From Undaria pinnatifida (lineage: Eukaryota; Sar; Phaeophyceae; Laminariales; Alariaceae), in the NCBI GenBank assembly GCA_012845835.1, contig JABAKD010000023.1:6957147-7021146 (forward strand): a stretch of 64,000 nt of DNA, written 5' to 3'. The notes below the pieces were generated by a model. That model was not told the DNA's origin. It searched no databases and was given only the letters and a program-made list of their open reading frames with translations. The translations under genes were made by a program, and so were the position numbers. The first letter of the stretch is position 1; every line of letters starts with the position of its first letter. This document shows positions 23,101 to 28,991 of this stretch, in pieces.

Positions 23101-25733
23101 GGGGCGGGGGGGCGGAGGAGAGTGAGGTGGGTGGGTGGGTCGTGACGGCGGTGGTGGAGGGCGTGGTTTCCGGTGCCAAACCAGGCGTCTGATGTGCTGT
23201 GTCGCATTGTGTTCGCCGTGTTGTGTGAGGAGGTAAGGGAGGGTGGCGGTGGTTGAGGGGGGGAGCGGGAGGGGGAAGGGGGTAGGGGGGCAGGGGGGTT
23301 TAATGGTAACAGCCTTTTCAGATTTCAGATGGGAAAACGTGGCGAAAAAAAAGAAGATTCCACAGCCCGGGCTGCTGGGGGAGGTGAAATGCCGTTATGC
23401 CCGAAGCAGCGCAAATTGAAAAGAGGCGTACGACACGCGCAGTACGACGATACCGTGTTGGTACTGCTGGTCACAAATACTGAACTGAAACAGCCACCCC
23501 CTGGTCGCCCTGCTACTAACCGCAAAAATGGCCCCGCACCAAACGGGGGGCGACCGCGGATACGGTACGGACGTCACTTTCCGACAAGGATCCGGTTGAT
23601 GGCACTCGTTCCATTGACCCTCGACAAGACATGCGTCAAAGCACCCCCACACTGAAAACCAGTGTATTCCGTTTGAACAGGCCTTGACGGGTCACCGCTT
23701 GACAATCAACCTACGTCTTCGTTTTTCGGGGCCTTTTCTTCGCAGCGGTGGCTCAAGGAGGTCACACGCGCGAGTGGCCCACCCCCCTGCTGCGTTGCCG
23801 TCTTAACGCCTTTACCGCTGGAAACCTTTTTGCGGAACAAATTCACTTGAAGTTAGTACAGGGAGGGATTTTTGGGCTCCAAAGGGTTAACGCCTTCACT
23901 GCTGGAAACCTATTTTGGGGACAAAATTACTTGAAGTTAGTATGGGCAGCGATCTGTGGGCTCTAAAGGGAGTTAACCTTTCGTGCCGTTTTTGAGGATC
24001 AAATATATACCACGCGCGAGCGACCTTCGGTAAATTTTGTGCAACTACTGTATATTAGCGAAACATAGATGGACCACGCAGCTTACAAAGTTGAGTTTCA
24101 ACCATTCAATCGGTCGTACTCACAGCTGACGTTGTTCAATTAAAATGTTGTGATATGAATCCGCGACGGAGTGGGGTTAGCTACAGGTACCCTACTCCAA
24201 AGAAATCGCCCAAAGCGCTTGTATATATATATTTTTTTTTAGTTCATTTTTTTTCAGAGAGATACAGAGCCGCTCATGCGAGCGGGCCCAAAGGACGTGG
24301 TAGTGAAAACTAGGGCATTAACATAGCCCCTACCGCCGCAGCCCTGGGCAAAATTCATTCCTATACTATTTCCAAGAAAATTGTCCCCGAAAACGGGTTT
24401 CCAGTTCTAAAGGCGTTAACGTTGCTGCAACTGGGTACCCAAAGAGGAACTCGTACATCACCGTGAAAAAAAACAAACAGACCAACATCATCACATGTCA
24501 CCGTATCATAAATCGTCCAAGGAAAGTAGGCCTGAACGTTTCCATCCGGCGCTTTTATGTCTGTATTTTCTCTCTCCCGAAGGACGGGGCTTTTGAAAAT
24601 CCAAAAAATCGTCCGCGAGCGTCATTTCAATTCAGCACATATTAGTACCTTGGGCTAAAGAGCTAGAAACCGGGCAGGAAACCGGGTGATGCGAAAAGCT
24701 TCTTGAAAGGGCCAGCGGAAAGCAAGAGGGAAAACTTTTTATCAATTCCCCCCGAAATAAATAATCATGGTCGATCTGTCAAGCCCGAAGCAAAAGCCTG
24801 TCTGGGCCAGTCGGACCAAAGAGTCCGGGAAAGCAAGCCACGGTTGGGCTGTTCGTATCGGCCACCGCATACGAGTTCAGAAGGTATTATATATTACCTA
24901 AACCTAAGGCAAATGGTTCCAGCGTTTTTTTTTTCATCGGGGTTTGTTTTGGGGCGAAGTGTGTAAGGTTCCATGAGCGAAGATCTCCACAAAGAGTAAG
25001 GGTCCCACTTCTTACAAAAAATTCTGTCCCCCCCCCCCATGAGTCTTACGAGCGGCTCTTGGAAGGATGTAGTTCACTCTGTATGCGACTCGCCGAGCAC
25101 CGCACGGCGCTCCTAGCTTGGCGCCAGCAATGTTCGCCTGGTTGGTGAAAGCCCGACGTGCTCGGTCCCAGCATAGTAGGGGTGCGAGGGTCTATGGTCA
25201 TATGACTACGGCCATGCACACATTGAGTACCCCCCCCCCCCCCCCCCCTACCCCCACCCCCACCCCCACCCACATACAAACCTTACCTCATCCTCATCCC
25301 CAAGGATGTCAAGCCTCAAAGCTTCTGGAACTCCTTCCCCCGGCTGCCCAGCCCCTACCACTCCACCGCCACCATGCCTAGACTTTTCGCCGAACGGGAT
25401 AATCTTGTGAAGGCGATTGACGTATCCATTACCCCAGGCCAGGTTCACCAGTCCCGACGCCAAACACACCGACCCCACGGCGGCGATAACGAGGTTTCGA
25501 CGTCCGGCGCGGTGAGAGAGGGACAGGGCGGTGGACCGCGGCCGTGGTGCCCCCCCCGTCGGGCTTGTGCTCCCCGTAGCGCTCAGGGGGCGGCGGGTGG
25601 TGGTGGTGGTGGTGTTGCTGTTGCTGTTGCTGCTGCTGTTGCTGTTGATGTTGTCGTTGATGTTGCTGGTGTTGTAGTCGTTGTAGTCGTTGGTGATGTC
25701 CACCACCGCCGTTTCCGGTGGAATTTTTTCCAT
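1827..25733 (-). CDS. Type II membrane PF03407 (GT77-like) glycosyltransferase gene, 8 exons
   Basis: Exons in transcript order are 25733-25287, 22786-20955, 18846-17693, 15821-15732, 13614-13426, 7441-7319, 4833-4765 and 2030-1827. Every junction is GT-AG and phase 0. The last six exons together read as a nucleotide-diphospho-sugar transferase: VIVTSVNCGYLD, then VLFVAMDEVAFDY, then GYTVLWTDVDMVW with the metal-binding DVD, then CTCFMYLEHTPNAV, then AAFQQPLVEM, then LVVHNNWIIGHDAKKRR. That order of blocks matches PF03407. The predicted product would be about 1370 residues if the two slips at G14 tracts (21580-21593 and 18494-18507) are assembly or tract-length errors. An N-terminal signal anchor points to the Golgi; sugar and acceptor cannot be told. 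Introns reach about 6 kb. The family call is firm for the C-terminal third; the long N-terminal region is unrecognised. It could be a pseudogene if the slips are real. Confidence 0.82.
2449..2852 (-). repeat. Family B array, four diverged units
   Basis: Four units about 104 bases apart carry 'ttagagccc', 'cctccctat', 'aattttgtcc', 'acgggtttcc' and 'aaggcgttaa'. Extra sequence at the junctions makes the unit longer than elsewhere. Confidence 0.75.
2977..3195 (-). repeat. Poly-C-tailed element (P, type 1 tail), three tandem partial copies
   Basis: On the plus strand three units each begin with a G run (up to 26) and then TACTCAGTTTGTGCATGG, CCGTAACTGTATTACC and ATAGACCCTCGGG. Read on the minus strand each ends GAGTACC followed by poly-C. 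Confidence 0.7.
3206..3345 (-). repeat. Poly-C-tail family, type 2 body, without long homopolymer
   Basis: 'actcattttgttgcttgcctt', 'catttgaccattgaccacgc', 'cgagaaggagcaccgttcc' and 'acacacctccaacattgggc'. Confidence 0.6.
3656..3860 (-). mobile_element. Poly-C-tailed element, type 1 body
   Basis: G21 at 3656-3676, then CTCATTTCATGCATAGCCGT, and the type 1 body ('gcgtgcacc', 'cgaagca.gcagcgc', 'tgctcggcgagtggcatgaag'). Confidence 0.6.
4196..4415 (+). repeat. CCCGA pentanucleotide array, 200 bp
   Basis: About 35 units, then CCCCGCCACG and CCCCGCC variants. Flanks ('ttgagaa', 'gacgcgacccgt') resemble those at 700-790, so the array seems to belong to a larger dispersed element. Confidence 0.9.
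4765..4833 (-). CDS. Exon 7 of the GT77-like gene
   Basis: Twenty-three codons between acceptor TTTCCCCAG and donor GTATGA. It reads AAFQQPLVEMQKAGL followed by TLDIVPAE. The AAFQQ start corresponds to the 'paFn..l' helix after the DQ motif, and the end leads into exon 8 (LMPPGFKYF). A C-rich pyrimidine tract (G15 on the plus strand at 4877-4891) lies upstream of the acceptor. Confidence 0.85.
4949..5065 (-). repeat. Poly-C-tail family, type 2 body
   Basis: G-rich lead then GTACCCATTCATTGCTCGGG, 'gagacggagcaccgttcctactcc' and 'acacacctctcaacatgtagccgctc'. Confidence 0.55.
5146..5245 (-). mobile_element. Poly-C-tailed element, type 2 body, G29 head on the plus strand
   Basis: A 29-base G run leads directly into CGTACTCATTTGTTGGTTGC and 'catttgatcattgaccacgcat', then 'gagacggagca'; truncated by a second G tract at about 5245. 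Confidence 0.65.
5345..5440 (+). repeat. Family C element
   Basis: Carries 'ccagctgtgagt.cgac', 'gggtcgat.ctcatcttt.gcaa.gctg' and 'atcgatcgcc', the family C core. Confidence 0.6.
6903..7165 (+). repeat. Family B array, three units
   Basis: Units of about 86-88 bases: TTAACGCCTTCACTACTGG, AACCCTTTTTGGGG, ACTTGAAGTTAGTATAGGGA and TTTTTGGGCTCTAAAGG. Junctions read GGGTTAACGCC. It lies in intron 6 of the GT77-like gene (between exons 6 and 7). Confidence 0.8.
7161..7229 (-). mobile_element. MITE family A fragment (one end only)
   Basis: Contains the reverse of the family A left end, from the 'gtcattcag' landmark to the terminal GCACGCGTC. It directly follows a family B array. Confidence 0.55.
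7319..7441 (-). CDS. Exon 6 of the GT77-like gene
   Basis: Forty-one codons between acceptor CTGCAG and donor GTGAGG. It reads IDGKENNKCTCFMYLEHTPN and then AVQLLEMWKHEI..EQNQ. This is the 'N.gf.y.r.tp....l..W' block of PF03407, with Gln at the place of the usual DQ. Phase 0 at both ends; it joins directly to exon 5 (...DNTE) and exon 7 (AAFQQ...). The intron between exons 5 and 6 is about 6 kb. Confidence 0.88.
7446..8085 (-). repeat. Tandem array of about 155-bp units beside exon 6 of the GT77-like gene
   Basis: Four units starting at about 7453, 7602, 7765 and 7925, each with 'cctcgagactatgg', an A-rich stretch, 'cgcgcgaccaaaac', 'gtacatcagcagcac', a G run of variable length, and 'ttcgtttctcggtttcttctgcacgaaa'. 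Confidence 0.82.
8150..8215 (-). pseudogene. Echo of the exon 6 start and acceptor
   Basis: 'ctgtcgatctgcagca' and 'aacacttgctg' repeat the exon 6 edge ('ccgtcgatctgcagca', 'tgcacttgttg') at 7410-7450. Translation gives LQIDRKTISKC against LQIDGKENNKC, after which it decays. Confidence 0.6.
9358..9448 (+). repeat. Family B single unit
   Basis: One unit with the 'gggacaaaattac', 'agtatagggagg' and 'ggctctaaagggg' landmarks, in intron 5 of the GT77-like gene. Confidence 0.7.
9789..10213 (-). repeat. Family B array, five units
   Basis: Five head-to-tail units of about 86 bases in reverse sense, the longest array in the window. A family A MITE starts about 12 bases after it. Confidence 0.82.
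10225..10674 (+). mobile_element. MITE family A copy, interrupted by a family C element
   Basis: Left part 10225-10406 and right part 10504-10674 align to the family A consensus; between them lies a family C repeat. The left end begins about 12 bases after a family B array. Terminal repeats are degraded. Confidence 0.62.
10407..10503 (+). repeat. Family C element inside a MITE
   Basis: Core GAGTTCGACGAATTTCGGGT and ACTCATCTTTGCAAGCTGCG; flanked by MITE A halves. Confidence 0.65.
11170..11300 (-). repeat. Dispersed repeat with CACGTG core, inverted relative at 59430
   Basis: 'gataaggttggcgtt', 'attcgggaaag', 'aggaaatagatcggaggcac' and 'cacgtgcctc' match the reverse complement of 59440-59540. 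Confidence 0.62.
11384..11816 (+). repeat. Tandem array with paired CRE-like palindromes, four units
   Basis: Units of about 100-120 bases: 'caaatcggcatctcccgtt', 'gtactaacagctat', 'atgcagtgatacacat', 'ttcaaccattttacccca' and GTGACGTCATCATGACGTCA. The TGACGTCA palindrome occurs singly or doubled in each unit. Confidence 0.85.
11817..11904 (+). repeat. Family B single unit
   Basis: A clean solo unit from TTAACCCCT to AAAAGGGTCA, showing the short inverted tips of the unit. It directly follows the CRE-containing array. Confidence 0.72.
13270..13390 (+). repeat. GGGTT pentamer array
   Basis: About 20 units of GGTTG/GGATG, ending GGGGTTAGGGTTCGG, about 35 bases past the exon 5 donor of the GT77-like gene (minus strand). 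Confidence 0.85.
13426..13614 (-). CDS. Exon 5 of the GT77-like gene: catalytic DxD exon
   Basis: Sixty-three codons between acceptor CTGCTGTAG (pyrimidine-rich upstream) and donor GTGAGC. Residues 21-33 of the exon read VVRPDILLRILGQ and 34-50 read GYTVLWTDVDMVWKGNP. The DVD at exon residues 41-43 is the metal and sugar-nucleotide binding motif of PF03407. The exon ends MPNMGPDNTE, phase 0. This is the best single proof of the gene family in the window. A GGGTT pentamer array begins about 35 bases into the following intron. Confidence 0.92.
13951..14207 (-). repeat. Family B array, three units
   Basis: Three units in reverse sense in intron 4 of the GT77-like gene. Confidence 0.78.
14425..14640 (-). 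repeat. Family C element, long form
   Basis: Reverse copy including the extension GGTCGGCGACTCCCCTTGCA and the ACCCTGATAGCTACACTGTA block that is also present at 30735-30910. Confidence 0.7.
14689..14754 (+). repeat. Family B unit, partial, followed by a MITE A fragment
   Basis: Short unit (TAACGCCTTTGCGACTGG to CTCTAATTAGGTT) with an internal deletion; about 50 bases of family A left-end sequence (CCCGTCACTCAGAAAC) follow. Confidence 0.55.
15732..15821 (-). CDS. Exon 4 of the GT77-like gene
   Basis: Thirty codons between acceptor CCTGCTAG and donor GTGAGA. The peptide begins VLFVAMDEVAFDYMDEMAPG and continues to IQGGDS. It matches the 'vvA.Dee.ydyl' strand and helix that follows the first block in PF03407 proteins. 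Both ends are phase 0. Three degenerate copies of its 5' edge plus acceptor lie upstream at about 16090, 16255 and 16460. Confidence 0.85.
16080..16515 (-). pseudogene. Three echoes of the exon 4 start and acceptor
   Basis: At 16090-16140, 16253-16312 and 16459-16515 the block 'catgtag...acctcatccatcgccacgaacagaacctaacagg' recurs with changes, then 'gttattcgacatggggaagg'. The real edge is at 15781-15850. None of the echoes keeps the exon 4 reading frame to its donor. Confidence 0.7.
16840..17006 (+). mobile_element. Poly-C-tailed element, type 1 body
   Basis: 'tgcgactcgccgaacacctc', 'cttcgcgcttggtgcacgcg', 'ggtgaaacctcgacgtgctc', then 'gactacggccctgg.tgaaatgagtacccccc'. It is one of three full type 1 copies. 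Confidence 0.65.
17101..17200 (-). pseudogene. Echo of the exon 3 end, frameshifted
   Basis: Reads AVILTSIGFSDLD and then, one frame over, FAANVLLSVRWHSDAK before a GTAACG donor, against VVIVTSVNCGYLDMAANFLL..RRHSDAK in exon 3. A one-base insertion near 17150 (37 versus 36 bases between shared anchors) breaks the frame. Confidence 0.72.
17274..17343 (-). pseudogene. Second, more decayed echo of the exon 3 end
   Basis: 'accttagcgttgctg.tccgtc' and 'aaattagcagccg' correspond to 'accttagcgtcgctg.tcgtcg' and 'aaagttagccgcc' at 17692-17740. Confidence 0.55.
17520..17668 (+). mobile_element. Poly-C-tailed element, type 2 body, beside the exon 3 donor
   Basis: 'ttggagttgtctctgctagaag', 'ggaacggtgctccgtctcga', 'gaccaaggcaagcgac', then AAATTGAGTAC and C runs. 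The tail ends about 25 bases from the exon 3 donor of the GT77-like gene. Confidence 0.7.
17693..18846 (-). CDS. Exon 3 of the GT77-like gene: stem plus first strand of the transferase fold, one frame slip
   Basis: Acceptor CATTTAG at 18847 and donor GTAAGG after 17693. It begins VWCNRPMLATARRLGTG and SDLTMTHALRRLV, passes a charged Lys/Arg/Glu/Gly part, and after A8G14 (18494-18515) changes frame. No stop occurs in the new frame from 18493 to the donor. It ends PWPPIYVLDHVSS..GGVVIVTSVNCGYLDMAANFLLSVRRHSDAK (shown here by its parts), the first beta-alpha unit of PF03407, where a variable 'vvvt..N.gyldl..N' is usual. Length 1154 is again one short of a multiple of three. A Gly/Val/Ser repeat (17880-18000) sits just before the catalytic part. 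Confidence 0.62.
18935..20610 (-). repeat. Intron 2 tandem and dispersed repeats
   Basis: The block 'aaggctgcgaataagtacaa.gcgtgcggatttctaggggtttccag' occurs at about 18943 and 19122, with a related pair at 20478-20610. A second tandem pair, period 111, lies at 19861-20085 ('agccctcctctcctt', 'gtagcgtgccagcaccgatt'). Confidence 0.7.
20690..20740 (-). pseudogene. Echo of the exon 3 start and acceptor
   Basis: 'cgtctcgccagcatcgcccggtttcaccaa' parallels 'cgccgtcgctagcatcggccggttacaccaa' at 18818-18845. Confidence 0.5.
20735..20845 (+). repeat. Family C element
   Basis: Core 'ggctgtgagttcgacaaatg' and 'actcatctttgcaagctgg' with AT-rich lead. Confidence 0.6.
20955..22786 (-). CDS. Exon 2 of the GT77-like gene: low-complexity stem with poly-Gly, one frame slip
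   Basis: Acceptor ACATTAG at 22787 and donor GTTAGT after 20955. The exon opens with a Pro/Thr linker, then AALLVAIKGGPKGLATLRLW, a poly-glycine block coded by the (CAC)n array at 22279-22566, VWILSADVEVVKTVRE, an acidic run, and after the slip EAKKKWLDEIEDDFHGYDD, an Ala/Gln-rich part, and GEWLSDKLVAQ at the end. The frame changes by one base at G14 (21580-21593): upstream coding sense continues in one frame, downstream in the next. Length 1832 is one short of a multiple of three, which agrees. The globular pieces are not recognised. Gly and Glu tracts suggest a flexible lumenal stem. Confidence 0.6.
22279..22566 (+). repeat. CAC trinucleotide array coding poly-glycine on the minus strand
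   Basis: About 90 CAC/GCC-type triplets with few interruptions, inside exon 2 of the GT77-like gene. In the gene's frame it is GGT/GGC, giving glycine with a few Val, Asp and Arg. Confidence 0.88.
23140..23215 (-). pseudogene. Echo of the exon 2 start and acceptor
   Basis: 'ccaggcgtctgatgtgctgtgtcgcattgtgtt' parallels 'gcaggcgtctaatgtgcagtgcgttgtgttgtg' at 22779-22812. It would give TPGLAPETTPSTTAVTT, like the TPAAATTSPRPPPTTT of exon 2. It could be an alternative exon start. Confidence 0.55.
23803..23977 (+). repeat. Family B array, two units
   Basis: Two forward units in intron 1 of the GT77-like gene, joined at GGGTTAACGCC. Confidence 0.78.
24055..24160 (-). repeat. Family C element, diverged
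   Basis: Reverse core 'cacgcagcttacaaagttgag' and 'ctcacagctgacgttgt'. Confidence 0.5.
24322..24422 (-). repeat. Family B single unit
   Basis: Diverged reverse unit ending TTTCCAGTTCTAAAGGCGTT. Confidence 0.62.
25078..25248 (+). mobile_element. Poly-C-tailed element, type 1 body, C19 tail, beside the exon 1 donor
   Basis: 'atgcgactcgccgagcaccg', 'ggtgaaagcccgacgtgctc', 'gactacggccatgcacac', ATTGAGTAC, then 19 C. The tail lies about 35 bases from the exon 1 donor of the GT77-like gene. Confidence 0.7.
25287..25733 (-). CDS. Exon 1 of the GT77-like gene: cytosolic tail and signal anchor
   Basis: Starts at a true ATG (25733-25731) followed by G, and gives 149 codons before the donor GTAAGG. 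Residues 1-50 are Asn/Ser/Thr-rich (a CAA/CAC-type repeat). Basic residues (RAGRR) then precede a hydrophobic segment at about 80-100 (LVIAAVGSVCLASGLVNLAW). With no other hydrophobic stretch nearby, this is a classic type II signal anchor of a Golgi glycosyltransferase. The exon ends ...GDEDE in phase 0. A run of G-rich triplets and a 19-base G run follow the donor in the transcript. Start choice is supported by the position of the anchor; an upstream in-frame start was not found. Confidence 0.72.
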
Positions 25734-26000
25734 CGTCGTGGAGCGAGCGGCCTGCAGGCAGTCTGCCCGCTTACCTAGTCACCTGCACGAAACAAGCGAG
25801 CGAGAGATAACCACAGAGGGGTGGGGTATGTGCTCATTTCAGAATCATCCCACACTAGTGGTTACACTGCTTTTTTCCTTTTTTTTTCCTGAGCCCCTCT
25901 AGACTAAGCGTGAAACTATCGGCTTGTACGATAATTAACGCATATATATATATACTTTTCAGGACTCGTGCAAAATAACGTAGGTCGGGTTGAGCCAACG
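25734..26000 (-). promoter_or_regulatory. Possible core promoter and 5' leader of the GT77-like gene
   Basis: An alternating TA run (25941-25954) sits about 210 bases upstream of the exon 1 ATG on the minus strand and could serve as a TATA element. Nothing else distinguishes it. Transcript ends would be needed to place the start. Confidence 0.2.
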
Positions 26001-26159
26001 AACGCCTTCGAAGTCATGTATCGGGTGATGATGGATGATGGATGATACTGAGCTCCTCACGCCATGAGCTGAGAAACTTCTTGGAATCTGCTGCACCCCT
26101 AGCGGGGGATGCCTCTTCATGCAGACCCGTCGATCGCACACCCTCTGACGTCTGCAACG

Positions 26160-26300
26160 CCGGGACGGCGTACGCACGTCGGGTTTTAACCGACCAGAGG
26201 CGGGCGTCGCGTGCAACAAGCGCGAAGCAGCGCGGTGAGGTGTTCGGCGGCGACTGGCACGAAGGGTGAGCCGCATGAATCCTGCCGAGACCCACTTGTG
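26160..26300 (-). repeat. Poly-C-tail family, type 1 body, tail missing
   Basis: 'gcgtgcaacaagcgcgaagcagcgcggtgagg' parts and 'gtgttcggcggcgactggcac' match the type 1 body in reverse; the homopolymer end is absent. Confidence 0.5.
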
Positions 26301-26394
26301 AGGCAGCAGCCTTCAGGAAATTGTGCGTTGCACATGAGTGACAGCTTACAACTTACTAAGACCAAATAGGTGTTCTGGTGTGTTAACTTCCAGA

Positions 26395-27295
26395 GGCAGC
26401 AATGCGTGCCCTGTCCATCCGTCTCGTGGGTACCTACCTTACCATACAAACACTACGAACATGGTATAATTCCCCATACCCTGAGTTAAGGTTTTCTACC
26501 CCACACACACCGATCAAACACCATCTTGGGTACCGCCCAAACAAAAAGAGAGAAAACGCAAAAAAGACCGTCCGCATCACTGACAAAGACAGCATTTTAT
26601 TACTACTATGCAACTGTCTCGTGGGTGCCTTACCGTACAGCGGTAAATACTGTGAACATGGCATCATCCCCCATATTACCCCGAGTCAAGCTTATCTACC
26701 CCCCCCACACTGATCTAGCTCGAACATCATCTTGCGTACCGCCGAAACAAAACGAGAGAAAACGCAAAAAAGACCGTCCGCATCACTGACAAGAGACAGC
26801 AAATAATTACTACTATGCAACTGTCTCGTGGGTGTCTTACCGTACACCGCTAAAATACTGTGAACATGGCATCATCCCCCTTATTACCCCGAGTTAATGG
26901 TATCTACCCCCCCCACACACCGATCGAACATCATCTCGGGCACCGCCGAAACGAAAAACGAAAGACGAGAGAAACAACAAAAGACCGTCGGCATCACATC
27001 CGGAGACAGCAGTGGGATACCCTATACCAGCAAAACTGATCCGTGGGTGCTTTACCATATCTAAACAATATGAACATGGCACCATCTCCCTTGCGGGGGG
27101 TTACAGTTCACCCCACATGGTCTAACTCGAATACCATCTTGGGCACCGCCGACACAAGACACGATAAAAACCCAAAAAGAAGGTCCATATCACTGGCCGA
27201 GACGGCAGTGGGTACAACATGAAACTCGGAACAAAACACGATAAAAACACAATTTAAGACGGTCCGTATAACTGACAAGAGACGGCAATGGGTGC
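26395..27295 (+). repeat. Tandem array of about 200-215 bp units, four copies
   Basis: Each unit has 'gtctcgtgggtgcctta', 'ctgtgaacatggcatcatcccc', 'gagttaa...tctacccc', 'catcttgggtaccgcc', 'acgagagaaaacgcaaaaaagaccgtccg' parts and 'gacagca'. Units begin near 26420, 26617, 26823 and 27038; a SINE ends the array. Confidence 0.83.
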
Positions 27296-27298
27296 TAT

Positions 27299-27602
27299 GC
27301 CCGGTCGCCCCGGTGGCGTATCAGGTTATCCTCGAACCTGGTATATAGGTCAGTTTCGTGGGTTCGAGTCTCCCTGAGTGCATACACGTACACATCCGTA
27401 GGGACTTTTTCACGTGCACAAATCGACTTGCGGAAAGCGCGAGAGCGTGAGTTAGCAACGCTCGACGAAAAATCGACGAGCAGTGGGATTGCTGAACCCT
27501 GTGCGCGAAAAAAATTGAAGGCAAGAGCCGGGGGGAAGGGACGACACCTGTGGCCACGGCTTTTTTTGTCCAGAAGATGGAAAGTAGAGGTGTGTGAAAA
27601 AA
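27299..27602 (+). mobile_element. tRNA-like SINE (family D), copy 1
   Basis: About 300 bases shared with copies at 44069 and 59674. The head has an A-box-like TGGCGTATCAGG (27314-27325) and a B-box-like GGTTCGAGTCT (27361-27371), about 35 bases apart. The body carries GGGACTTTTT, CGCGAGAGCGTGAG, GACGAGCAGTGGGATTGCTG and GGGACGACACCTGT. It ends GAAAAAA; GCTAT on both sides may be the target duplication. Confidence 0.75.
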
Positions 27603-28334
27603 GCTATATAAAAACGTCGGCGCACCCGACGGCAATGTTTGTCCAAAACAAAAAACGAAAACCGGAAAGGAGGCCTTATGACCAAAAACGAAAAAAAAAA
27701 CTGTAAAACCGTTTCTCGTGAGGCAGTTATTATGTGAAAGGCTCCACAAAACAATGAAAACACGGGTGAATTTTCGTTTATTTTTTTTCCTTCTCGATTC
27801 AAACCTCCCTGACCTATCCATTTACGAAGGAAAACGCGTAACCTTAGCCGTCGAGAAAAAAGTCCAACTGCTGTAAAGTTTTAGTCAGTTTAATAGTATA
27901 ACAACATAAAAAACGCATGGCCCCAAGTATGACGCAGCTTAAAAACAACGGAACATCGACCACTCGACTGGTCGAAAAACTCACAAAAGCTGATGCATTT
28001 GAAATATTTTCACAATCCCAGGTCTTGGTTAAAGCACCCAAATTCCCACGAGTACCGGTAGTTCGTGTGTAGTCTACTCGTATTTTTTTCTTCGTTGATT
28101 ATCCTCCCTTTCGGTCCTCTTCTAATTTTTTTCATATCCGCAACTTACATCCGTACTGCTGATCAGAGCGCGACATCGCCAACAAGCACACCGCAAAGCC
28201 ACGACAGGGCAACCAAACACGCGTGGTCGGAGTATATTACAACACACAATCTGCGCATTTGAGTTTCGACGAAATTCTCGGTTCGACGCTGCTACGGTCG
28301 TAGGCTGTAGAGTGTTTTCAACAAAAAACATGAT

Positions 28335-28415
28335 TTAATATTATTAAAGTCAGCTGTATGATGCATTACGATTCTGATCTTTGCACGCTGCGCTATGTAC
28401 TCCGGCCGCGCGTCT
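28335..28415 (+). repeat. Family C fragment
   Basis: 'gtcagctgtatgatgc', 'tgatctttgcacgctgcg' and 'actccggccgcgcg' match the core with a deletion. Confidence 0.42.
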
Positions 28416-28731
28416 CGGCAAATGTATTCCGCTTTAAACGTAAAGGTCAAACGACTCACTGCCGCCACCCCCGGTCCTGTGTGTTGCCGACAGGTCAACG
28501 GGACATTTTTTTTTTACAAAGAAAGCGCGCCCACGTTCTTCAAAGTTAATATGAAAGGGCGACTTCGGTCCATGATACTTCTGCTGCGCACTGCTGATCT
28601 ACATGAACTGAGTCGAGGGGGGCGGCAAGTTTGCCGGAGTGCAGTCCAGACAGCAGTGGTATGATATGGCAGTTGGACAAGGCCAGTCGTGTTCTTGTCA
28701 CATCGTGCATCGTCATGGCAGACTACCGTAG

Positions 28732-28991
28732 GTGCACACGTTGCTCCCGTCGAACAGTAGTCTAGTACAGCAGCAACAACAACAACGACGGCGACAACCG
28801 CAACAACAACAACAACAACCACCAACAACAACCACCAACACCACCGCCACCAACATGACCGTGTACACAGCTTCGAAGGAATCGATCACCAACAAGAAAG
28901 CCGGGGCGTGTTGTTCACAAAAAATAAGAAACCCGGCCGCTTCTGTATACACAATTTGTACTGAAGCTAGTGTGGAACATCCAATTCCCAA
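28732..28991 (+). CDS. Possible Gln/Thr-rich upstream exon
   Basis: An open frame with poly-Gln and poly-Thr from CAA/CAC repeats, then NMTVYTASKESITNKKAG and IRNPAASVYTI, ending at a good donor GTAAGA (28992). It could belong to the cysteine-rich gene but phase and start are unproven. The opposite strand is also open because of the repeat. Confidence 0.22.

Noticed and set aside
22208..23125. 305-codon plus-strand frame of threonines
   Set aside because: It is the complement of the poly-glycine part of GT77-like exon 2; the minus strand has splice sites and protein-like flanks.
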